Source of the DNA: Triangularia verruculosa
Lineage: Eukaryota; Ascomycota; Sordariomycetes; Sordariales; Podosporaceae
Length of the DNA stretch: 64,000 bases
Reading direction: 5' to 3'
NCBI GenBank assembly: GCA_033296885.1
Contig: MU863959.1
Span: 100,325-164,324, forward strand
Shown here: one piece after another, positions 32,969-42,614 of the stretch
Layout of the letters: each line of letters begins with the position of its first letter
Position numbering within the stretch: position 1 is the first letter of the stretch
The notes under the pieces: model-generated
The model's database searches: none
Told to the model about the DNA's origin: nothing
Seen by the model: the letters and a program-made list of their open reading frames with translations, nothing else
Made by a program: the position numbers and the translations under genes

Positions 32969-33704
32969 CTAAATGTTGCCTCCAGTTGAGCCACCAGCGT
33001 TGTCGACGTCCATCATGTCCACATCCACCACATCCTCCCCGTTGGCCAAAGTGATTGCCTCAACACCAGCGCGAACGTCTTCCATCTCCACATCTTCCTG
33101 CTGACCATTGATGGCGGTGTTGTCCTCATCGTCGTTGATGTCAATGTCGTCGGCTGCCTCGTTCATGTACAATTCCAACTCGGTGTTCGACCAGAACCCG
33201 GAGACCTCGTCGTTGAACTTGTCAATAGCTTTGGCCAGTGCCGACAGCTGGAATTCTTTGATCGGCTCCTATTATTGACAAGACATATCAGTAACTTTTC
33301 AATCTTGTTTCGACTAGGCTCAGGTATACCTTATCGTACTCGAAGCAATCCTCCAAGTACCGATGGCGGGCCATCACCACAGAGAAAAACAGGTTTTCGA
33401 ACACCTGCGTGCCGGCGGGAGAGTCACGCGCGAGCGCGATTCCCAGAGTCGACCGGGCGGCGAGCTGCTCGACGAAGGCAAAATGGTCTTCCGGCTTCTC
33501 GCGCAAGTCGCGCGCGAAGTCGGCCGCCTCCTCGACCATCGCCGTGATCGCACCCACGATCTCCTTTTTTCCCGTGGGCACGCCTGACTTCAACAAGACC
33601 TTCTCGACTTTCTCATCCCACCGCAGCCTTGCAAGGACATTGACCAGGCCAGGCCAGGTCAGTCCGCTGACCGACAAGTCTTTCTTCAAAGTGATCGCTG
33701 GCAT
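32969..33704 (-). CDS. acidic-tailed protein of an unrecognised paralogue family, member 3, 224 aa
   Basis: Exons 33704-33330 and 33268-32969 join in phase 0. The upstream leader shows a likely 5' UTR intron with a GTACGT donor and a CTGAGCAG acceptor just before the ATG. Helices include AMVEEAADFARDL (about residue 55) and FENLFFSVVMARHRYLEDC, which ends at the intron. Exon 2 opens with LSALAKAIDKFNDEV and passes into an acidic tail (DDIDINDDEDN, QEDVEMEDVRAGVEA, DVVDVDMMDVDN). Each block has a counterpart in the gene at 25409-26424 (RRMFDEAAVLAEQ, FCRLFLALVQGRDRFLERN, LATAIDKFKK, VEDARAGIEA). Similarity is in pattern rather than close identity, so the duplication is old or fast-evolving. 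Function unknown. Confidence 0.72.
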
Positions 33705-35835
33705 TGTATTTCCTGCTCAGAACACGGGTTAGCTATGCCGCAGTCTTACAAATCGATGCGTTGAATACCAATACAATAGTTTAACACGTACCTTGAAGAG
33801 AAAAATGGTCTTGCGATAGTTTTTTCGATGCGGTTGGGAATTCAAGAGAGACGCTTGGGAAGAAGAGAGTGTGTCGGAAGGTTGCTTGTTGTTTTGGGGA
33901 AAAAAACACCACAGTGCCCGCCCCGTCGGAGCAGTTGGAGAAAATGAATTTTGAAGCTGTGGGCGCCGGCAGCACAGAGCAGGTGCACATTTGGAGTCAA
34001 TATCGCGCCTTCCCTATCTAGATTATCTCCTGATATATCAAGAACTTACAAGGGGTAAAGCATGCTTCCCCGACAAGCTAAATAAGGGCTCAAAGACATC
34101 CAACACCTCAAGGTCATACCAGAGACCCCGGATATTTACTTGCATCGCCGGAAGCAATAGCCTCCACTGATACAACTTACCTTGCAACCCTGAACCCCCC
34201 AAACACAAATAACTATCTAGTTATCAAAAAAGAAAATATCATCACCAGATTTTCTTTTATTTCCTCAATCATCTATATCACTATTGGCCTAACTCTTAGA
34301 GGCAAGCAGCTTTAAGGATGCAACAGGTATTGATAGAAAAGATTAAATACCTTAATTAAAAATTAAAAAGAAGATGATTGTTATGGTCTGACCCCCAGTG
34401 TGACTCAGCAATACTACAGACGGTAATTGTCGGCGTGATAAGTCGTAACCACCACTGATGCCAATTAAGATCCCTCGCCCTCAGCCATAGACTATTGCTG
34501 GCTGCAGGAGTTGAACCTGCAACAACTAGTTGGAAGTTGGAGTTGAACCCACAGCCTCTAGAGGTGGTGCGACCACTTAATGGTGGCATTGACCACTTGA
34601 CCAAGTGACAATCCTGTTTTTGATGAAGGAGAGGTGTAGGCAGCTGACTTAAAGAGTAGCAGGTGCCAGGCCTTGCTCTCGTTGACCTCCTGCCTTTGGC
34701 GGTTGCTGCCAGGTGTCTTTGAGGAACATGACCTCGTGCCTCCTCATACCACCTTCTAGCTACCATCACGTCTTACTTCCTCTGTCTGGAACATCACCCC
34801 CCATTGTCACATAATTGACATACTATCAACACACAGATGCTACACGGCCAGTTTTCCCCATCTATCTTATTCTTCTCTCCATATCGGTGTCGCAAATTTC
34901 AAGTTCCAATTTCACGAGCTCATTACCTGCTTGCTGTGGTTACTCACCACAAATCAGCGGCCAAGCGAGTCACCCCTGGTTTTATCACGCAGGAAGGTCG
35001 AATCAACACCTCACCTGAACAATTGTTTAAAGCCGAAAGACTCACCGTTCCTTCCCGCCTAAGGATGCAGCAAACGTGGACACAAAGAACAGCAACTTGA
35101 TGCCCTTAATCTTCACTCCCAATTTCAACAGCACCCGGCTGACCAGAAACTAGTGTTTTGATGACAGCGGTGGCTAGAGTCAAGTCCCATTCAGCCCATA
35201 GACGTTACTTCATCCTGAACTCTCACACCAATTCGTATCATGGATTCTAGCAACTCCATACCTCAGATAATCTCAACAGTGTTCATACCCCCCTGCTGAG
35301 AAGTCACATCCCACCACACAGCTCCATCAATTTCCACGGCCCCGTAGCCAGATCATTCATGAAAAGGTTTATCGTCTGCTCTTCAAACAACGGCGGCAGT
35401 CTAGCTGGGGACCAAATCGCACCAGCAGGCGATCTTTTACCTTGCCGCCCTCGCGGATGAGAAGGATCCTGAGTTCGACGCCTGGTAATTGTGAATTGGT
35501 CCATCGTGAACCAGCATTGAAGGGTTTCGTGATGATTTGACACAATGCGGACGCGCTGAGTGGCATTGTGATGGAGAATAGAGCCAGGAATTGGTCACAT
35601 TGGGATGTTGGAGTCTTTTTGCTGGTTCTCAACATTACGAAGGGGGCGGTGGCACTTCGACGGCGTGAACGATGTTGATCAAAATGTAAATAGTTTTGAA
35701 GAAGAAGGGCCCTGTAAGCCTCCCTAGCTACCTTAGTCACCAAATCCTGCCTAATCTACATTTCGACAAACAGAACAGGGTGACACAGCTCCGGTGCCTG
35801 GCCCATAAAAACAAATGTCTATACCCAACACCCAT
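33705..35835. other. 2.1-kb non-coding interval with AT-rich tract and a SINE-like copy
   Basis: Left part: leader of the gene ending at 33704. 34150-34370 is AT-rich. 34372-34612 is SINE-like copy B. 34620-35835 shows no exon with family resemblance. Confidence 0.45.
34372..34612 (-). mobile_element. tRNA-derived SINE-like element, copy B
   Basis: On the minus strand the A box TGGTCAAGTGG (34603-34593) is followed by two B-box-like motifs GGTTCAACTCC (34549-34539 and 34517-34507). The second sits in a perfect GCAGG/CCTGC T stem. A body of about 110 bases leads to an A/T-rich tail. The tail junction (34372-34398) aligns with copy A at 30514-30541, with about 17 of 26 positions identical and seven of nine differences transitions, in line with RIP decay of two copies. 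Confidence 0.55.
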
Positions 35836-37992
35836 TCAGGGCGTCCACTCCTTGATGATGATATCCGCCGCCTATTTAACACACTGTTAGCCATGTAATC
35901 TCTATGCTGCAGGCGAAAGAAGTCTTACCTTTTCACCCAGAGCATACGCCGTCGAGCTCGTGTGGGCACTGATAACCAAAGGCAACACACTAATATCCAC
36001 CACCCTCAGCCCCTTCGCGCCATGTACTCTCAATTTGTTATCCACCACGCCGCCCCTATCCTTCGGCCCAAGCGCAGCCGTGCAGCACGGATGTTGATAG
36101 CTCAACGTGGCAGCGCTCTTGATGAACGCCAGCAACTCCGCATCGCTCTGCACAGCTGGACCCGGGGCAGTCTCGACCGCTCCGTACCGCTTCATTGTGG
36201 GGGTGTCAAGCAGTCTTCGAGACCAGCGCACATTGGCAAGCTGCATATCGAAATCAACAGGGTTGCTACCATGACGAGTGTCGACGATAGGCTGTGCAAG
36301 ATGGTCTGTCAAGTTCAACCGCACCGTGCCACGACTGAGAGGATGCAACAGGATGGCTGCCGTTGAATATCCTGTTGACCATGGTGTTTCCAGGCTGGGA
36401 ACCTTGGGATTCCGGAGAAGCTTGGACAAAGTAACAAGCTGGTCTTTGTAACCTTTGACTAGCGCTGTGTTGTCCCTGTAGTCAGCTGGCAAGAACGACG
36501 CTGCGGACCCATCTGCGGTTTGTTTGAGGATCTTGCGGATGATCGCGGGATAGTTTGGTGTGGTGTTTGGCAGAGAAATGTAGATAGCCTGATTTCCCAA
36601 AGCCATGGTGTAAGGGCCGCGAGCTGGCACTTCATTCCAGCCAGCCGTAGCATCCGCCTTGAAAGTCGGGTCTGCCATCTCTTCTGGCATCGGGGTCCAG
36701 TTGCCAGGCTTGGTATCTGTCCGATCATAAGTAGCGATGTTAGCATGTAATATACCCAGCAATGGGCCATCAAGGAAGGAAGCAGAGATTACTCACATTC
36801 CCAGGCAACACCTGTGCTGCCAGGGTGATCTTGGAGATTAGCGCCAACTCCAGGTAATTCGAGGATCTGCTCAATACCGGCTGATGAGAGAACATTCGCA
36901 GCGCCGATGCCGCTTCGAAGCAAAACCGTTGGGGTATGGAAGGCACCGGCAGACAAGACAATCTCGGCATTAGCGGTGATGTTGAACCGAGCTTCGCTGA
37001 CCAGTGACCGAACCTCCAGAGTTGGCGGGCCGGAATTGACACCATTTGGGTAAACAACTCTGACAGCCTGATGCTTAGCCAGCAGGTCAAAGTTTGACCG
37101 AGTCCCAACCACATCAGCATAGTGGCCAAGCCCTGCATGAGACCTTTTTGCGGTAACTGGATGCCCTGAAGTAGGGACTGCGCAAAGGCCCTCTTTGTCA
37201 CCACCTGCGCAGTCCTGGCGCTGACGAACGCCCATTTCTCTCCAGCCGTTTAGTACCGCCTGGTTGTCGGCCCATTGGAAAGGGGGAAAGCTGGCGTGGA
37301 TGGGTGTTGTGCCGCCGTAAGAAGACAAATCCCATGTGTAGTTGTACTGCTGGGCCACCTGTGAAGATGGGGCCGTGAACTTGATGCTCTGTGGTTTGAT
37401 TAGCCGGCGTACATCTTGCTTGGATTTCAGAGCATTGTAGCGCACCTTTCTGAAGTACGGGAACATCCCGCGCCAGTTCCAGTCCGAAGAAACACCAAGC
37501 TGGGTCCAAGAATCAAGGTCAAAGCGCGATGGTCGATCGAAGAATTGGCCATTAACAGCGCTGCTCCCACCAACAACCTGACCAGCAAAGGTGAGGGCTG
37601 TCAGGTTGTTGTATTCAGGGTTCGGCTGAGAGAAGAACACCCATAGCGGAGCTGACTGGAATGAGTTTGGTCCGTACCAGTCGGCTGGGGGGTCAAAGCT
37701 CCCTGGAGCATACTGAACATCGCCATATTCGACCACCAGCACAGTTTCTAGCCTTTGGTTAGTTGGATAAAGCTCTAAACGATAGTGATTGTATAATCTT
37801 ACTGAGAGGAAACGCTTCACTCAAGCGATCAGCCACCGTAAGACCACTTGTGCCTCCGCCAACAATAACAAAGTCATAACTGCCTCGCAGCTGGGAGACC
37901 TGACGCTTGATATTGGCGTGCCGTGTACTGAGGCCCGCTGTCAGACCAGCCCATGAGACAGCGGTCAAAAGACATATCTTCGAGAGCGACAT
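35836..37992 (-). CDS. secreted GMC oxidoreductase (aryl-alcohol/glucose oxidase group), 654 aa
   Basis: FAD enzymes of this family oxidise alcohols or sugars and make H2O2 outside the cell. Exons 37992-37803, 37747-36797, 36716-35929 and 35871-35836 join in frame. A signal peptide (MSLSKICLLTAVSWAGLTAG) precedes a KR site. The FAD fingerprint VIVGGGTSGLTVADRL is near residue 45, the GGSSAVNGQ signature near 117, and the second signature SAGAFHTPTVLLRSG near 350. The catalytic His is in SYQHPCC (about 588), and the second active-site His is in SAHTSSTAYALGEKAAD (about 632). The last exon is only 36 bases and supplies the conserved AADIIIKEW end. The usual HP.GTCAMG motif is replaced by HPCCTAALG, which may shift substrate choice. 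Several N-glycosylation sequons fit secretion. Confidence 0.88.
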
Positions 37993-39092
37993 CTTGTAGA
38001 CGCTGGAAATCAAACGAAGTGCGACTGATGAGACTTCAAGCAAATGCTATCCTGAGGATGGCACAGCTTTTTGTAGTTTTCCGCGGCTGGCCAATTCCCT
38101 GCTCAAAGTGCGAGCGCTTTGCCCATTTGGTAGCCATGTTGTGATGTGATCCTAATGGTCTGGTAGCATGCTACTGAACCCGGTGAGGTATGCATCGAAT
38201 CCAGGATACGGGATATGTTGGTCTGCCTCGTTGCGACCTACCCCGCTTGCCCGAGGATTCTGCCCAGTGAGATGGAAAGCATCCTACTGGCTGCCAAGAT
38301 CACTATTGGGCTGAACCATGCATATTGCTGGTGTAGTCGGTCCCAGGCACGCATCTGTAGAAACACTCCGGGAAATGGCATCAATCCGTCACTCCATCCG
38401 TGTCCTGCCGTATTGTCTTTGGCGCGCCCGTTAGACCGGGCAGGCGAGTGATAATGACAGGTTGTTGCATTAGCTATGCCTTGGGTTCTTGAGAGGATGC
38501 AGTTGCAAGGCTTTCAGGTTGAACTGAGTGACAAGGGCTTCGGAATGGAAACCATCGAAGTTCAAACTTCAAAGTGCCAAGTCGATGGTGCGAGAGCCTC
38601 GGTGCCAAGCAGTGGTATACTGTGTATTGTCCCGGCAGAATGACTAAGCAGCCTAACAACTTGCGGCAGCTGAAATAGTGGAGTGGGTCCCTGTTTGAGG
38701 CCGCTGTTGGGTGTCGCGCGTCGCCAAGAATCCCCTGGCTGTCACAGGCGGGAAGTCGGCAACCGTTTCCCCATTGTTCCTGGGCCATCGAGAGCAACAG
38801 TTTTGACGTCAAACCGCCCTGGAATAGCACGCGACGTTTAAGACATTCCATTGATGCCAGCTTCAACACCAGCTGGACTGATGACGAGCATCACCCTCCC
38901 TATCCGCGCCGATTCCTAGACGACCACGCTCTTCACCACGCTCATTTGCCCTGGCCATCCAACGAAGACGGTTCCTCATTCCCATCCTCTAATCTTGCCT
39001 TTTCCGTTTCTAGAAATTGGCCATCCCTCCTTTTCTTGCCCCTCCGCGCGTCTCCCGAATGTGCACAAGACTTGCGCAACACCCTACACACA
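37993..39092. other. divergent promoter region
   Basis: 1.1 kb between the GMC oxidoreductase (minus) and the Vps70-like gene (plus). Short frames here lack coding character. An in-frame ATG at 38946 would extend the Vps70-like protein by 49 residues. Confidence 0.4.
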
Positions 39093-41892
39093 ATGCCTTC
39101 TGAAAAGCAGCGGTACGAGCCCGTACCTCCGATACCGACCTACGATGAGGCCGTCGCTAGCGGCAGCAACAGCGACTGGCAGTTACGAGACCTCGCCCCC
39201 TCTCCGATTGACGGTTCTGGAGCCGGCGCAGCAGAGGGGCAATCGCTCCTAGGCTCTCGACATGCGCACAATCCTACAGACCCTGCCTCCCAGTCTTCGC
39301 GCGGAAGCCGACCAGGCGGTTACCGAGCACCTACAGTTGAGACCGACGATGAAGGCAGCCTATTCAGCTCCGATGACTCGGACGACGACGAGGAAACCCG
39401 GCAGGTGCGCCGAGAGATTCAAGAAATGGAAATTGATGACTCGGACGTACGCGGGGGAAGCCGATCGTCGTGGGGGAAGCGCATTGGGTTTGCGCTGCCA
39501 CAGTGGCGCTGGAGGTGGAAGTGGAAGCTACCAAGGCTACCAAGGCTACCTCGTCGGGCAGCGACAACGGAAGGGAGCAGTAGCGATCCAGAGGCTGCAA
39601 ATACAGAGGCAGAAACACCAGCATCTCGCTTTGCGTTCCCCAAGCTTGGAAGCTCCGCGCTGCTGCTGTTGGTGGCCCGCATCGTTGCCATCTTCATGCT
39701 CCTGGGGTTTCTCTACTTGATATTCGCCAGCGACATGTTCACCAGTATGGCAAGGAGGATGTCAAGCAGCATGTTTGCGCCAGAGAGGGTTCGGGTGTAC
39801 ATCGAAGAATCCATGAATCCAGGAAATCTGCAAGACCATTCCAGGCATTTCACGAGCTATGCGCATTTGGCAGGGACGGAAGGAGACTATGCGCTCATGG
39901 AGTACACTGAAGCCCTGTTTAATCGATATGGTTTGGAAAATGTCAGGCGGGACACGTATCATGTTTACCTCAATTATCCCACGGCTGGCGGCAGAGCAGT
40001 GGAGATTCTCGGCGATGGTGGCAAAGTTAAATGGACCGCGAAGCTGGAGGAGGATCAAGTAGGCGGTGAGACGGCTGGCCGTCAAACGTATGCCTTCCAC
40101 GGACATTCCAAGTCGGGCGATGTCAAAGGACCCCTTATTTACGCCCATTATGGCTCAAGAGAAGACTTTCAGACGCTCAAGGACAGAGGCATTGACACGA
40201 AAGGAGCCATCGCATTGGTTAGATACCACGGCCCTCAGGCCGACGTTGCGCTGAAGGTCAAGGCCGCTGAGTTGGCAGGATTCGCAGGTTGCCTGGTCTA
40301 TACTGATCCTAAGGATGCCGGCTACCTGAAGGGCCCCGCAGCGCCTATCGGCCGCTTCATGTCAGCCGATGCTGTACAGAGAGATTCCGTCAGCCTGATG
40401 AGCTGGATAGTCGGTGACGTATTGACGCCCGGGTGGGGCAGTAAGAAAGACCAACCTCGTGTCAAGGTCGAGCAGGCGGAAGGTCTCGTCAAAATTCCCA
40501 GTCTTCCGCTTGGTTGGCGCGACGCCCAGATTCTTCTGCAGCACCTCAAAGGCCATGGACAACACATTCCTGACGGCTGGGCTGGAGGTGTTCCATCTAT
40601 TGACGAGTGGTGGACCGGCAATCTCTCCTCGCCGATTGTCCGCCTCAAAAACGAACAGGCCGAAGTTGAAAAACAGCCCATCTGGAACGTCTACGGCCGG
40701 ATTGGCGGCATTGAGCAGGACCAAAAATCCATCATCATCGGCAACCACCGTGATTCTTGGGCATTTGGGTCTGCGGACCCCGCCTCCGGAACTGCGATCA
40801 TGATGGAAGTCGTACGTGTGTTTGGCAACCTCTTCAAGCAAGGCTGGCGGCCCCTGCGCACTATCGAGTTCATGTCCTGGGATGGGGCGGAATACAACCT
40901 CATTGGCTCCACCGAATTCGTCGAGCAAAACGACGATTTCCTCCGCAAGAACGCCTTAGCTTACATCAATCTCGACACCGCCGTGAGCGGCAATGAGTTC
41001 CATGCAGCCGGCAACCCTGTGTTTAAGAGATTGCTCATGGAAGTATTAGCGAGAACAGGAGATGCAAACTATCCCGACCCCAACGACGACACCAAGGTCA
41101 AATCCCTTCTTGACCTCTGGAACGAACGCTCCGCCGACCTGGAAGACCTAGCCGCAGGCTCCGACTACGTCGCGTTCCAAGATATTGCCGGTACCGCTTC
41201 CCTAGACCTCCACTTTGACGGCCCCGGACATCCATATGGCTCCTCCTACGAGAACTTCGACTGGATGGATCGTGTGGGCGACCCTGGCTTCATATACCAC
41301 GCCATGCTCGCCCGCGTTGTCGGGTTGCTCGCCTTTGAGCTCTCCAACCGCCCGATCATGCCATTCGACATGCCGGCATACGCCGACAAACTCTCCACCT
41401 GGGTCTCTGACCTTGAAACCTGGGCAAAGAACCAAACAGGCTACAGCGAGAAGGTCTTCAAGGTGACCAAGCTCAAGGAGGCAGCTGACGAGGTGGCCAT
41501 GGCGGTCAGGCAGTTCACCAAGTGGGAGACGGAATGGCAAAACAGCGTCATCTCGACCAACGGGTACGAGACCAATGGACTGGGGAATAAGAGGGGAGAG
41601 TATAATTCTAGAATGGCGAGATTTGACTCGGATTTGTTGGATATTGATGGGGTAAGCCTTGTCCCTTTCTACACAACGAGATATAACATACTAACAGCAG
41701 CGACAGATTCCAGGAAGAAAACAGTTCAAGCACGTCGTCTTCGGCCCGCAAAAATGGGATGCATACAAGGCGGGTTATTTCCCTGGTGTGAGGGACGCCG
41801 TGGAGGAAGGGAACTGGGAGGAGGCAATGAAGCGGATGGAGAAGGTGGCTGGGATTATGGTCAAGGCGGCGGAGAACCTCGCTGCGAGGTGA
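39093..41892 (+). CDS. transferrin-receptor / Vps70-like membrane protein (M28B fold, probably non-catalytic), 914 aa
   Basis: Exons 39093-41651 and 41707-41892 join in phase 0. Order: disordered acidic cytosolic head (1 to about 185), one membrane helix (about 187-211, ALLLLVARIVAIFMLLGFLY), PA domain, M28 peptidase-like domain, and a transferrin-receptor dimerisation domain at the C-terminus. In active glutamate carboxypeptidases the site reads WD.EE and YHSVYE. Here it is WDGAEY (about residue 599, catalytic Glu replaced by Ala) and YGSSYE (about 716, zinc His replaced by Gly). NHRD, DP.SG and LDT are kept. The protein therefore looks like a sorting receptor or adaptor, as the transferrin receptor, yeast Tre1/Tre2 and Vps70 relatives are, not a peptidase. 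ATG 38946 is an alternative start. Vps35 lies next door in convergent orientation. Confidence 0.85.
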
Positions 41893-42614
41893 TCATTGCC
41901 TTGTCTTTTGCTCCTTTGTCATTTTTGGCTTCTTTTGGTTCCTTTGCTGCTCGTCCACATTGTCTCCTCACTTGTCTTATCTGACTTACAGAGGGGGAGG
42001 CAGGCCATCTAGCTTTCTTTTGCTTTGTTTTTAGGTTTTGGGTTGTTTTTTTGCATCGCATGGCGTCTCGGCTTTTTCTCGTTTTCCCTTCTCTACTTCA
42101 GTGGAACCTTGGACCACGCTTCGTCCAGCCACTAGGTACTCGCCGCTGCACAGAGACTTTCCTATCTTGTCTTTTATCCTTACCCTATTGCCTTCTTCGT
42201 TTGCCCTTTCTTCTCCCATGCGAGGGAAAGAATCCCAAACGCTACACACGCCATTTCTTGTATTTATTTTACAAAACCAGAAGGAGAAGACGAGGGGGGT
42301 GATCTACACAGAGACAGAAGAGGCGATGCTGTATATGAGAAAGAAAGAAATTTTAATCGATAACAAACACTAACCAATCAACCCAAACTTTGCACCCTTG
42401 ACGCCGCCGCTGACGGGACCACATTATGTACACCAACGCGAAAAAGTATACACGGCAACCAACACGCCTTCAATATTCCATTTTCTTGGGCGTTCGAACC
42501 TCTCCCACAACGTTTTACCTATTCTTCAATTGCGCTCGCTTCCCAGCAACAGGCCGTTCCCATCTCATTAATTCCATTTGAGCCCGTACACGACCTTCAT
42601 CTTCAAGACGGCTT
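41893..42614. other. intergenic region between two convergent genes
   Basis: Both flanking genes end here. The sequence is T-rich after 41893 and probably holds both 3' UTRs. No other feature seen. Confidence 0.45.

Noticed and set aside
38474..38869. Minus-strand frame of 131 codons between the GMC and Vps70-like genes
   Set aside because: No family resemblance, promoter or splice signals. The codon pattern looks random.
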